Assembly (NCBI GenBank): GCA_963978905.1
Contig: OZ022257.1
Coordinates: forward strand, 55,322,873 to 55,386,872
DNA length: 64,000 bases
Direction of reading: 5' to 3'
Origin: Trichostrongylus colubriformis
Taxonomy: Eukaryota; Nematoda; Chromadorea; Rhabditida; Trichostrongylidae
Shown here one piece after another: positions 11,566 to 23,000 of this stretch (its first letter is position 1; each line of letters opens with the position of its first letter). The position numbers and the translations under genes are program-made. Below the pieces are notes generated by a model. The model made no database searches and had not been told where the DNA came from. It worked only from the letters and a program-made list of their open reading frames with translations.

Positions 11566-12034
11566 GTGTCGCCTCTTTGCTCCTCAGCTCCCTTGTTCAA
11601 GCCCTTTCAAACGCCCCACCCCGTCAGCCGTCACTTTTGGGAGTTCTATCTCAACTGAATTCCATAACAGTATATGCGCGTGAAACTTTATATGAGGCCC
11701 TTAGTCGCACTGAGTATATGGTAACAGAAAAACTTGAATTTTCGTGGGTGTTTTGTTTAATTTTTGTTTAATTTCCATGAAGGTCTCAGCTGTGATCATT
11801 CCAGTGTAGCGAAATGATAAATAAGTGGGTGAAGGGAGTGGAAGGTGCCTATTTCCATTCGGTAATAGTTTCTGATCTTCAGTATGTAGTCAGTCGTTAA
11901 AAGATTTTCTGTAGACATTTCCATCCCCACTCTCTAATACGGCGATTCATACATTTGAACCGGACTATGTATTTCGAAGAATACTATCAGTATTAGTTTA
12001 GGTGTGATCTGCTCCCATGGATAAATGCTTTCAG

Positions 12035-14937
12035 GCCTCAGTCATGGCGTCAACTTCGCAAGCGCTTGTTTCTTGTCGAAAAACTCCGTGACGCGGAAAC
12101 CGTGGGACTGGTGGTGGGCAGTGTTGGAGTCCGAGGACATGTGTAAGTGCTGAAATCCTTTCATGAGTGCCAAAGTCCCTTAACTGTTTTCCTTTTATCA
12201 GTGCTAATTATTTTAGGGAAGCCGTGCAACGTGTTCGGGAACTCTGCAAGGCAGCTGGTAAACGTCTATATGTGATTTCTGTGGGAAAGGTTTGGATGTT
12301 CATATATATGAACCTAAGAATTTTTAAATTTCCGTTCCGGATGTTTATATTCATATGCGTTTTGGGGATTGTTTTAAAATTCCCAGACATCGCAATAAAT
12401 GTAATCAGGATAGGTGGGATGTGCATATTTGTGGTACCATCCTCATGGTACACTATGCTTCAAACTTTCATTCAGGATTCTATAGTTAACTGGTTGTGAT
12501 TATTATGTTCACACATGCCAATACCCGCCCAGATAAGGGTTTGCTGCGATCAGATTGTCCGGGAACTTGATGTGTTTCAGAGTTCGTGTCCGGCTGCTCA
12601 AAGGTCTTGATACGGTGTGAAGGAATCGTCCACGGAAAAAATGAGTTTTTAGGTTACCCTTATATTTATGTTGTATTTGCGTACTGTGGGCCGCATGTAA
12701 AGTTCGGCGCGAGAAATTTGAATCCGGCTAGGATACAGAACCACTATCGGCCGGATGAGCGGGCTTCCGAGCAACTGCTCATCCCATCCGTCGTTGTCGG
12801 AAAGCTCCGTAGGAACAGAAAATCACATAAACATTCCCACTCTCCGTTTCCGACCGCGGCAGACGACGGGACAGGGCCTTTACTCGAAGGCCCCGCCCAC
12901 CCGGTCAAGAATTTTTGGGGATGTGTCTTAGCCAAATTCTCACTAATTCGTGTGAACCTTTGCTTGCCACCCTTTTCGGGCAAATATTTACAACATAAAT
13001 GTAAGGGTAACTAAGACACTAATTTTTCCTTGGACGATTCCTTCAAGTTAGTATGTTATTGCCCATGACAGTAAATAACATCAGTATGTACCATCGTTTT
13101 CGTTTTCCTCTGCAAGAATCTGCTTTCACTTCTTCTAGGTGATAAATCGGATGCAGTGATTTACAGCGCTTGGCGAAGGAGCCATGGTATTTTTCGATGA
13201 AAACTAGCTAGCTAGAAATCATCGTGCTAGCCTATAGCAGCTGTCCGTATCCCTTCCTACTCTTACTTTTTAGGTACACATCTGTACTAAAACACATATT
13301 TTTGCGCTGCTGGGCAGATAAAATTTCATAGTATGGCTAAACTTGAAGTTGCTGTCATTTTGATTGTCTTTAAGATCATTTGGAAATTTGCACTTTTCAA
13401 AAATTTCCTCAGGATGGCATGAAAAAAAACTTTCACAGGTCTGCCTGTTGTATCGAAGTGAGCAGATACGAGACTTACCATGCCTAGTTTTAAGGTAAAT
13501 GTACCAAAATTGTCAAACTTCGCTGACATCGATGTGTTTGTGCTGTTATCGTGCCCGTTCGGAATTATACTCGACTCGTCGGACTTTTTCCGACCAGTAT
13601 TGTCGATGTTCGAAGCGGAAATTGCACTGAATCCTTCAAAAAAGTGGTTCGGCGATGGCAAATGGTGCTCGGATTTTACACAGTTTGTTAATGGTGAGTT
13701 CAAAGAAAATAGCGTATGATTGTGACGTTGGGGCAGCATTAATAGGCTTCCTATTATTGATATTGTAGTTAAATAATTTATGCAACATCATGTTTTTTTC
13801 AATAAGGTCATTCTGAGAGAGGGCTTACTGAGTTGATTGGGTGGTTTTGGTTATGGTGATTTTTTAGGTAAAGGAACCGTGCACGGAATATGAGTCTTTC
13901 TGTTATCCATATAGTTGTTGTATATGCCTTATAAAGGCCGCATGCAAGTTCCACGCGAAAATGAGAATCCGGAAAAGATACAGCTCCGCAAGTGTAGGCA
14001 AAGGGGACGGGGCCTCAGAGGAAATGCCCGCCCCGTCGCCGCACTGTCGGAGACGCAGGGTGAGAACAGAAGGTTATGTGAACAGTCCCACCTTCGTCTC
14101 CGAACGCGGCGGACAACGGAGCGGCCACTCACTCTGGAGCATCGCCCTCTCCCGTACACCGATTTCAGGAGCTTTATCTTGGCTTTATCTTTTTGGCGTG
14201 AAAATTTGCACGTGATCCTTGTTGACCAAATACAACATTAATTTATGGATACCAGGGGAACTGATTTTTCCGTGCACAACTCCTTTAATGGAACTCGTTC
14301 TTCTATAGGATAATTGAGCCAAGGTTGTTTCAAATCTACAGTTCTTCGACATTTCCTACCGAGATGCAATCCTTTTTGGGTGACGCATATTAGGGTTAGT
14401 TAGTGAACCGCGTTATTGAGATCTTGTTTGTTTCGGAGGTGTAGCTCACATTTGTCGATGCGTGGGTGGGTTCCTCCCTTCCTCCCTCGCTGTACCTTCC
14501 TCAGCACTCCGATTCGCATCGCAGCCCCCGGCCACATCTCCAGCGCTACCCCGGATATACACTTCTCTTGAGTTTCTGAAATCATGTCTGGTTTGTACCG
14601 TGCTACATTGCAGATAGTTTTGGAACTCATGAAGACGACGGGGCTGATGTGAGCTTAGTTACGGGACGGATAAGAGCAATGAATCTGCCGGACAAGACGA
14701 CCAATGGAGGACAGGTGGTTCCATATGATGCAGGTGGGGTGAACGACTGTTCTGTGAGAAGTCCTTCCAGCTTTTTCTATTTCAAAGGCTGTATTGGAAA
14801 TTTTAGGTGATTATTTTAAAAATAGTTCATGGCGTGGTCTTGATGATGGCATCCATCTGGACGAGTCAACGGAGCTCGAAGAAGGCCGGCTGGGAACCGC
14901 GCTGGGATATGACACAGAGCCTGCCAGGAAGCAATGA
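12035..14937 (+). CDS. dph-2: Diphthamide biosynthesis protein 2, C-terminal 209 aa (5 exons seen)
   Basis: Plus-strand exons are 12035-12142, 12217-12289, 13495-13693, 14614-14733 and 14807-14937 (TGA). All junctions are GT/AG and keep frame. The peptides match DPH2 in order: KLRDAETVGLVVGSVGVRGH, RELCKAAGKRLYVISVGK, VPKLSNFADIDVFVLLSCP, DSSDFFRPVLSMFEAEIAL, ADVSLVTGRIR and NSSWRGLDDG...ELEEGRLGTALGY. The cysteine in LLSCP corresponds to the third [4Fe-4S] cysteine of the DPH1/DPH2 fold. DPH1-DPH2 is the radical enzyme pair that transfers the 3-amino-3-carboxypropyl group from S-adenosylmethionine to a histidine of elongation factor 2. About the first half of the protein (usual length near 450-490) is not seen. 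It is either in unrecognised upstream exons or lost. Confidence 0.9.
12618..13046. mobile_element. MITE, family 1 (AAGGAATCGTCCACGG ends), copy A, in dph-2 intron
   Basis: Inverted ends of about 60 bp: TGAAGGAATCGTCCACGGAA at 12618, and the complement ending TTCCTTGGACGATTCCTTCA near 13045. The middle is GC-rich with a PyGCCCACC-type block. It lies wholly inside the dph-2 intron between 12289 and 13495. Copies B (13869) and C (60069) share ends and interior. Confidence 0.85.
13869..14288. mobile_element. MITE, family 1, copy B, in the next dph-2 intron
   Basis: The left end AAAGGAACCGTGCACGGAAT and the right end TTTTTCCGTGCACAACTCCT match copy A. The sub-terminal TATAAAGGCCGCATGCAAG block and the GC-rich interior also match. 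It is more diverged at the tips than copies A and C. It sits in the dph-2 intron between 13693 and 14614. Confidence 0.82.
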
Positions 14938-15181
14938 AGTGCTGTGATAGGGAAAATTTTCATGTCTCTGTGACTGAGGTATTTATTATTAATATGTTGA
15001 GTTATCTGGTTGTTCTCAGGTAGCTACTACATTGCAGTTTGTTGCTACTTGTTGTCATTTGTCATTTTGTTATCGATTTCTACTGTTGGATATTTCTTGT
15101 TATAAAACGATTCTTTCGAAATGATTTATTTCTGATAAGTGGGCTTCTTCTATCATCGGATACTTATCAGTGAATTTCACT

Positions 15182-15370
15182 GGGTCGTATGAAGGAAAAA
15201 GTTTGTAGTTTGTGCCGGCAGAGCGTGGCCGCGCTCACGGGCAGCAAGACTGAGTGGCACGGGAGAGGTGCAAAGACGACGCGTACAACGAAATAGGGTG
15301 GCACAGGCAGAGACGCAGAGACACACAGCCACTCCCTGTCGCCAGCACCGCAGTGTATGAATGGGGCCTG
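15182..15370. mobile_element. MITE, family 2 (GGCCGCGTTCATACT ends), degenerate copy
   Basis: The interior GCCGGCAGAGCGTGGCCGCG, then GAGTGGCACGGGAGAGGTGC, then GACGCAGAGACACACAGCC, is the core shared by family 2 copies at 15831, 28904, 48796, 58221, 61131 and 63425. The ends are decayed (TCGTATGAAGG and GTGTATGAATGGGGCC). It lies just after dph-2. Confidence 0.7.
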
Positions 15371-15756
15371 ACGTCGAAACCACCGCGCGACGCGACAACG
15401 GGCGATGTTCTGCGCTGCTACCATTGCGCTTCAATGAGAATATCCTGCTGCCACTGGATGTGTATCCTTATTCCAGGATTTCACACAGCGGCATTTTGCA
15501 TGCGAAATGATGCGGACAAGCTGAAGGGCCTTGTTGTTGGGTCCCAGAGCGATTACAAGTTGACAGTGTATGGCGTCCCAACATTACCGTGTAATCCCTC
15601 TGAAACCCAATTAAAGCGGTGCGCATAGCTCGTACACACCGCGTCGCACGCCACTCGTCGTGGTGCGAACTTCTGACGGGCGTGTGTTCGCTGAATATTC
15701 GCTTTGGAGTATAAAGAGTATAAAAGCGGTGCTCCATTGCTACGATTGCGTTGAAG

Positions 15757-15808
15757 CGTTGAGTTTGAATGAGTGTTCGCTGTGAACGAACAATCATTCA
15801 AACCCAAC
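15757..15808. repeat. 52-bp near-perfect palindrome
   Basis: GTTGAGTTTGAATGAGTGTT at the left is mirrored by AACAATCATTCAAACCCAAC at the right, with only a few bases between. It lies between two family 2 MITEs. Confidence 0.6.
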
Positions 15809-15830
15809 GCCTCAGAGCGATCGCAGCAGT

Positions 15831-16002
15831 GAAGGACCGCCTTTATACTCTGCAGTGTGGCGGCAGGCCGACCGGCTGCACGTCTGCGTCTCCGCCTCTG
15901 CGAAGCTGCCTCGCTGTTTGCGTTGTCTCTGCACCTAACCTCTCTGCCTCACGGCCTGCGAACGCAGCGACGCCCTGCCGGTGAGTATGAACGGGTCCTT
16001 AT
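15831..16002. mobile_element. MITE, family 2, copy with inverted ends
   Basis: Starts AAGGACCGCCTTTATACT and ends AGTATGAACGGGTCCTTA. The interior is in the opposite orientation to the 15182 copy (GTCTGCGTCTCCGCCTCTGC, CTGCCTCGCTGTTTGCGTTG, GACGCCCTGCCGG). No coding capacity. Confidence 0.78.
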
Positions 16003-17092
16003 CCGGTAGCAATCAGCTGCAGAATTAATGCCATGAAATCCTAAATAAATAATCCTTAATATATGAAATTGAAATGCCATTGTAAATAAAACTCGTGCAA
16101 ATGGGTTTCATTTTTTTTATTGAAAGTCGAGTTAATGACGAATCTGGCGCTAAATATTGACCGCCTTTTCAAGTGCGATAATCGGTAGTATGTATAAGTT
16201 TTCTGTGTCATTTTGACACGGTAAAAATCAAACACACAGCTCCGCGTCAAATTGCTTTCTGACGCGTTTCAGTCCAAACCAGATCTTGCAAGGTTCTGGT
16301 GACACTCTTACTTTTTGCGTTTATTTATTCATTTGAAATTTATCACCTATCATCACCTGCTGTATCTCCCCATCATCCACCACGATGGTGTTCGGTCATG
16401 CTCATGGCAGTCACATGCTTCATCGACAATCAGATCATTTTTATCGTGATAATTTATCAACATGTATCCCTAGCGGATCAAATGCGTTATGGCATCATTC
16501 GCTCTCCATATGATGACTGATCGGGATCATTTCACTTTTATGCTTATCACTTATCACTTGAAGAGATATGGCCTCGGGGTGAATGTCGCCGAAGATCGGG
16601 TGAAAGGAACGGTTTAATATCTCATAAGCGAGAGACGGAGAACTGATGAGCTTGGCTTCCGATGAAGTATGAATTCGTGAAGATTCGCCTGATGGATACA
16701 TGGACATCCTCGAAGGGCAACATCAATAGCTTGCGGGACGCTATGAAGGAGTTTATGCATGAGTTAAAGGAAAAATAGCGCTGGGCTAGCGGATGGTTCA
16801 ACTACGCCCGAGTTGTGCCGGAGAGGATAGGCTGCACCGTAGACTATTTCCCAAAGATCGGGCCAATTTGGGAGATTGCCCATGAGAGGACGAAATTCGG
16901 ACTGGATCTGTTTGTATGTACTCGCATGTTGCGCAATGTGTTTGCATCGAACTCCGTAACGTCTCATGAGCGAGTATCGTGTGGAAAAACTGGCTAACTT
17001 TGAAGATCGCGCCCAGATCCGATCGGTATCCACTTGTGGATGACCTCCTAGGTGAGTGGATTTAGCAAGTTATCCAGGTCTCCAACAGCACG
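16003..17092. other. Upstream region of collagen C; no gene seen
   Basis: Several short open stretches on both strands lack any domain. The last few hundred bases presumably hold the promoter of collagen C. Only the TATA box is identifiable. Confidence 0.4.
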
Positions 17093-17100
17093 CTATATAA
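17093..17100 (+). promoter_or_regulatory. TATA box of collagen gene C
   Basis: CTATATAA, the same octamer found before collagens A and B. It lies 24 nt before the ATG at 17118 and 72 nt before the ATG at 17166. Initiation 25-30 nt downstream would start the RNA after 17118. That favours the second ATG as the start codon. Confidence 0.65.
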
Positions 17101-17165
17101 ACTGGCTAGTCTAGACGATGGCAAGCAGCAGAGGCTCAGCTCATATCGGGCCCGCTAGTTCAGTC

Positions 17166-18161
17166 ATGGCACGTGTACTCGTTGGAATCGCTTCAGCCGG
17201 TAGCGGAGTTGCTATTCTGGCCGCTCTCATCACTGTTGGCTATCTTTACAATGATATTAACAACTTTTTCGACGATACCATGAAGGATATGGAGGAATTC
17301 AAAGTGAGCTTTCGCCATACTGCTTTTTTTTTAATAAAGCTCAAAAATAATTCATAAATTTAGGTGTTCGCCAATGATGCATGGACCACAATGATGCATA
17401 CAAACTATGCTAAGGGCAGAACTCCCCGCCAAACCTATGGAGCAGGGGACAACGCGGCTGTGATATCTGCGAAGAAGCGTCAGACCGTCTCTAAACCCTC
17501 CGGTGATACTTGCGGTAACTGTGGAGCACAACCGAATACCTGTCCACCTGGACCAGCTGGACCACCAGGAACACCTGGAGAGCCTGGGCTAGATGGTGAA
17601 GATGGGCAGCCAGGAGTACCCGCTACCGCAGTATCCGTCACTACCGGCACATCGGCAGATGAGTCATGCATCATGTGTCCTGCAGGAGAGCCTGGACCAC
17701 CTGGTCCAGATGGTCCTGAGGGACCAGCCGGTCCCGATGGTAACGATGGCGCTCCCGGCGAAGCAGGTGTAGATGGAACACCAGGTGAAGATGGACCAGA
17801 AGGTGATGCTGGACAACCAGGTGAACCAGGAGCGCCAGGAGAGCCCGGAGCACCTGGTAAAAACGCCGAGAGTGGACGAGGTCAGCCTGGACCTGCTGGT
17901 CCTCCAGGACCAGAAGGCCCTGTTGGTAACGCAGGTGCCGATGGAGAGCCAGGAAGTGCTGGAGAAGATGGCGAAGCCGGACCCGAAGGACCCGCAGGAA
18001 ATCCTGGAACAGATGGTGAAGATGGAGAGCCTGGAGCACCTGGAGAGGTTGGTACGCCAGGAGGGGACGCCCAGTACTGTCCTTGCCCGGATCGTACACT
18101 TGTGCTCTCGAATAAAGACAGCGGTGTCACACGTGAACAGAAAAGCGGCTACTCCAAATAG
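17166..18161 (+). CDS. Cuticle collagen C, Asp/Glu-rich Gly-X-Y (311 aa, 2 exons)
   Basis: Exons are 17166-17303 and 17364-18161 (TAG), with a 60-bp GT/AG intron; phase 0. An in-frame ATG at 17118 would add 16 residues. I prefer 17166 because of the TATA position and because it gives a 46-residue first exon, like the other two genes (47 and 50). Exon 1 holds the hydrophobic anchor ([20 protein letters not shown]) and the end motif [10 protein letters not shown]. Exon 2 begins [11 protein letters not shown] basic site (KGRTPR) and a Cys pair ([11 protein letters not shown]) follow, then Gly-X-Y repeats interrupted by [10 protein letters not shown] and closed by QYCPCPDRT. The X and Y positions are rich in Asp and Glu (GEDG, GADG), making the triple helix much more acidic than in A and B. 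The tail is about 22 residues. Confidence 0.93.
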
Positions 18162-18291
18162 ATCTCCCATTAATTTATTGACTTGTTTTTATTTATTGTT
18201 ATGTATATTTATTTCATTTAACTTATTGTATTACTATTTAAATTATTTATTTCTAACAATAAGCCTATTTAATTTAAGTATTGCAACTCGA

Positions 18292-18297
18292 AATAAA
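18292..18297 (+). terminator. Polyadenylation signal of collagen gene C
   Basis: AATAAA in an AT-rich 3' region, about 130 nt after the TAG stop. Confidence 0.5.
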
Positions 18298-20039
18298 TTA
18301 TTTATAAAAAATCTGTGTGGTCCCTTCACTAGAAACTGGAGCGCACAAGCCCCGTCCGGTAGTCAAATAAAATTAAAAATGCACCAAACAAAGAGCTATT
18401 GTTTATTTTGTCCCCGTGCGTAACCAATAGATGCACTAATTGTGTCTTCAGACGGCAATAACAACTTTATTGATACCAGAAAAATACCAAAACATCAAAA
18501 ATGCGTAAATAATATGTATTTACAAATACACGAATAAAAAGAACACTGGGAGATTTAGACCTGTTCAATACGAAATGTACCAGTAAACAAAACGACGAAT
18601 AAAATCAATGGGAAATCAACAAGGGAAAGCCTTCATTGAGCTGGGTACTATTGTACATGGTATGTTTACTTACTGATTACTGCACAGGGTTGCGCCACTA
18701 TCCACATATATGGGATGGCAATCAATACGCATGAAATGCACTGCACTACATTGGAATCGAAAACAAGTGAATGGTGCATTTTTGAGCGTTCAAAAAATGG
18801 TCGACATGACCACTCTATTATCGCTATTGTGATTAGATGCGATTTTCGGTGCTTTATTTAGGCAAGGGGGTGGCAACTTGTTGAACATGAACAGCCTCAG
18901 TCTTCACATGAATGGTGAACAGTAATATTGACCTCAAAAGATTTTACCTGTACATCTGAGAAATTTTCAGTACACTAATGACACGTCAATCATGTATTAG
19001 CATGGTACTGATCGCTATTCATCAATACTCCCCCCCCCCTCCTCCAGCATACAAATAGAAGCAAAAATTTGAGCAATAATTCCAAGGAAGAAAATACAAT
19101 TTGTTTGCAAATATATGCTTCTCACTCCGGACAGGCTTAGCCCATAACCTAAAGACAGCACGAGGACTATTTGGTCCATTGTTGAAGATCAGTTATATGG
19201 GCTCAATAATGTGGTAGTAAAAGAGGAAATGAAGTTCAAATGAGTTTCAATAGCAGGAATGGGATCTAGGTGTAAAATGTTTTCCCGCGCACTTCATTGC
19301 TAAGGTATCGATGAGAGCCACGAGAATCTGTGATGCGGAGCGGTCATGCACAGCGAGTGACGCGCTCAGTTGTGAAGAGCTGGTCCATCGTGAGGTAAAC
19401 GCTAACGTAGGGCTCTTCTTCCCCGCAAATAAGTCTACAGCGCCTCTCCATTGGTCCCTGGCTTTTCTTCACATATGAAGGCGGTAGTACGGGTATTTCG
19501 GCCCAAATATTAAAAGCTTTCAATATGAAAGCAGAAGTGCTTAGTAGTACAAAACTGAAGAGAAAACGAAGAAACAGACGGAGTCTTGGCCGAGGTGCTT
19601 TTTTTCGCCTCTAATTTCACCACATACATTCTTTCCAGACCTGTAGCTTTCATCTGAACGGCTCAATACATTACTTATCACCGTCTTTAACTTATTCGTT
19701 TCGCTAAAACCATATTATTCCTCGTGCTGCTTTTAGGAGCACAAAAGCAAAGATGAGGCACCCGAACATTCATTGTGCGGGCGTACCACAGTACTAACCT
19801 TCGATCGATCCAATAGGGATCGACCAAGATAATTTGCTTTAAGAAATTCTTAGTTCGAATCTCATTCGGAAGAACTGGATGACTTCAGACAGATTCTCAA
19901 GTTGGTAGATGAAGTACGTAGATTCGAAATTGCTTTGAAAGACCCGTTGAAGTCACCGTCTCAGAAGTTCTTGAAGAAGCTCCATTTTTTGCGCTTGATT
20001 CCATCAAATTTGTTTTGCTTATGAGAAAGCGACTGAGTC
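18298..20039. other. Convergent intergenic region; no gene seen
   Basis: This lies between the 3' ends of collagen C (plus) and the channel gene (minus). It is AT-rich with a short C run near 19029. No exon with family motifs was found. The 3' UTR of the channel gene must begin just left of 20040. Confidence 0.4.
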
Positions 20040-23000
20040 CTATTCAATAGTGTCTTGGGCGAATTTGATGTAGTAGACCCAATAGATGATGTTGAATAAG
20101 ACATATGCCAACGGGAAATAAATTCGACTGAGTCGATCGATTGATTGTGCATACTTTCGATTTTCTTCAACTCGATTTATTCTGAAATAATCATCTTTGA
20201 GCGTTGGATAGTTGCTAACGCAGCTGCATGACAACATTTATTTATTGGGTTGGGGAATAAGTCCTTGCGGTTTTTTTGAACCCCGTTTTTCACATTGTTC
20301 CTTTCACCTTTCGACAAAGCTTATATATGTTTTCGATAGAGCTTTTTTTGCTCTACAAAGTGCTAATATCTGTTTTTTGATCCCTTCGTCTACCTGATAT
20401 TTATGAGGCTTGGAATTGAAGTAAGCTGGATGCAAAAAATAGGCACTTGCGCACTTCATCTTTCTCGTCTGTCATCAAGATCAAAAAGTGTGTGTGTATA
20501 TATTTCGATAGAGCTTTTTCAGCTCTACAGAATAGTACTGCTTTTTGTTCGAATTGCTCAACTTTTGCGTTTGCGAGTACTGCATTTGTGAGTCTCAAAA
20601 ACAACAAAAATTGAGCAATTCGAATAAAAAGTAGTATTATTCTGTAGAGCTGAAAAAGCTCTATCGAAACATATACACATACACTTTTTGATCTTGATGA
20701 CAGACGAGAAAGATGAAGTGCGCAAGTGCCTATTTTTTGCATCCAGCTTACTTCAATTCCAAGCCTCATAAATATCAGGTAGACGAAGGGATCAAAAAAC
20801 AGATATTAGCACTTTGTAGAGCAAAAAAAGCTCTATCGAAAACATATTTAAGCTTTGTCAAAAGATGAAGGGAACAATGTGAAAAACGGGGTTCAAAAAA
20901 ACCGCAAGGACTTATTCCCTAACCCAATATTTTGGTATTTTTAAATCCGGCAATAACTACGCCAAGCTGTTGAGCAAGTTATGGACTATGGGTATATGTT
21001 ACGTGAGTACAGGACATATTTTTGAACTACAGCTGGCTGTTTCTTGCGCACTTTTTACAACTCAGGTGGACCCGTTATCAAGTAGTCAACAAGGCAAATG
21101 AAGTTCTGTTCAGTCGATCAATAGCTTATAGTGTAGGGCAACTCATACATATGCCTAGAAAATCGTCCAATAGCAGAACTCACCGTTCTTCGATGGCCTT
21201 TCGTTTCATACTCGGTAAAAAGTTTCGTCGCATCAACACCGTAGGTTGATTTAATTCACGGATCTGTTTCTTATGCAGGTTTTGTGAGGTTACATTGTCA
21301 CCGCATAAGGACACTTCATAGGGCATAGTGCCATTTTGGTACTGAAAAGTGGAACAATTTACTCTGATTTTTGAAACTACACAATTTATCCAACGCGCAT
21401 TTTCCTGATTCATTGTCTCAGGAGAGACAGTATATCGACTTAGGCAAGGCTAATCAACTGAAATGCATCACGAAAAAAAGTAAGCTGGGTGCCAAGCACT
21501 AAATGACTTAAAAAGGTCTCTTATAAATCGTTTCACACGTGGCTTCGCCTGCAAGTAGTGAGATCACGCGTTGCGTGCGACCGCCAAACATCATAGGTCT
21601 GCGAATCTAATCTATGAGCGCCCTCCCCTTGAGCAGTTTATTTCGTTTTTTTTCAGTGCTGAGGCCTTTATTGCTCTCGAATTCATCTGATGCATAATTC
21701 TAGATTCTTCGAAGTGCGCAGTGGCTGAGAATTCCCTATACCACCTAATTCTTCACAGCTATGAAGGCTCGAGCTACCCCGCACGATGATCGAAAATATT
21801 CGGTACGTTTTGACTCCTCCAACTCATACCATTCCAATCAGAAACTCATAAGACCCCCCCCCCCCCCTCCATTTGGCAGTGTGAAGAGAAAGACATCTAA
21901 GTAATTTCGAACGGACTAAAAAATCTCATATAGATCGACATTACAGAACAGAGGATTTCTATGTGATAGTTGTGCACGCAAGATTTCTTATCTACAGAAA
22001 TGTATAGTGATTAAAAAGAAGCTCGTTTGTGATTGCCATGTTTTTGACCTCTACTGGGGCTCGTTGAAGGAAGCGATAAAGGTTATTCGGGCTGAATATG
22101 GAAAGATCATCAAATATGAAGCACGACGTGCTTGATAGTACGGAAATGAAAGGGAAGCAAAATCAAACGGTGGAAGGCCCTATAAATAGGACCACCTTTC
22201 CGCCGTTTATTCTCAAAAGGATGGGACAGTCCGAAAAAGAAAGCGGCGGGCCGGGATAAAACAAGTGCTAGCTGTTGAAGAAGACGGCTCTTATAAAACC
22301 TGGGGGCACCCTTTCATATCGGAAATTTCGCCACATATAGTCTACTTAAACCCCTAGCTTCGATTTGCGTGGCACAGTTTAGGAGTTCTCTTGATCACAT
22401 TATTTCACGGTCTTTGAGGTATTGCATGTCCGCTATATCCTTTGACATGTGAAGGTCACTTCAGGTTCATTTTCCGACTGAACAAGCCCACAATGATATT
22501 AAACGACATGGTGGCAACCAAAGTGCTTAAGGTTGAATGTCATGGTCTTTGAAGTAGCGCCTCTAACCACTGCGCCATTCATGTTTGCTTAGTACTGAAT
22601 AAAGGAATTCACGGAGAATCGAGCTAGTCCAACCCCTTCCTAATGAGAGGCTTTTTTTTTGAATGCGCGCATCAGGACTGGTTAGTATACTCCATGGTTA
22701 GATTAGTATTCTTCCCCATAACTTGCTTGTTATCTGCGTGTTTAACATTTTTCTTACTGATGTGGTTTTGACCACGCCCCCAATCACTGCGTCACCGCGA
22801 AGACGATGGGTATGATATTTTGGCTTGGGATTATGTCCCAGATGTCACTACTTTCAGGTCTTTTTACCCACAGTTTGTAATTTGGAGGAAATTTTCATTT
22901 TTAGCAATTTAGCAAAAAAAGCTTCTTATTTTTGCTTTTTACCCACCCACCACGTTAGCAGGTCCTAAGCTTCCCTTGACCTCTCCCTTAAATCCACCGA

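Larger units (their letters stand above)
8901..12034. other. Region expected to hold 5' exons of dph-2; none identified
   Basis: The first recognisable dph-2 exon starts at 12035 in the middle of the protein, so upstream exons should lie here or further left. I looked for the N-terminal DPH2 hallmarks (the VALQFPD block, the SCCVD iron-sulfur cysteine block and the HYG-ACLS block) and did not find them. A minus-strand open stretch at 9781-10014 has no family motif. The right part (10646-11565) is occupied by inverted-repeat elements. Confidence 0.4.

Noticed and set aside
20401..20769. Two identical predicted peptides on opposite strands
   Set aside because: Produced by the 683-bp palindrome; not a gene.
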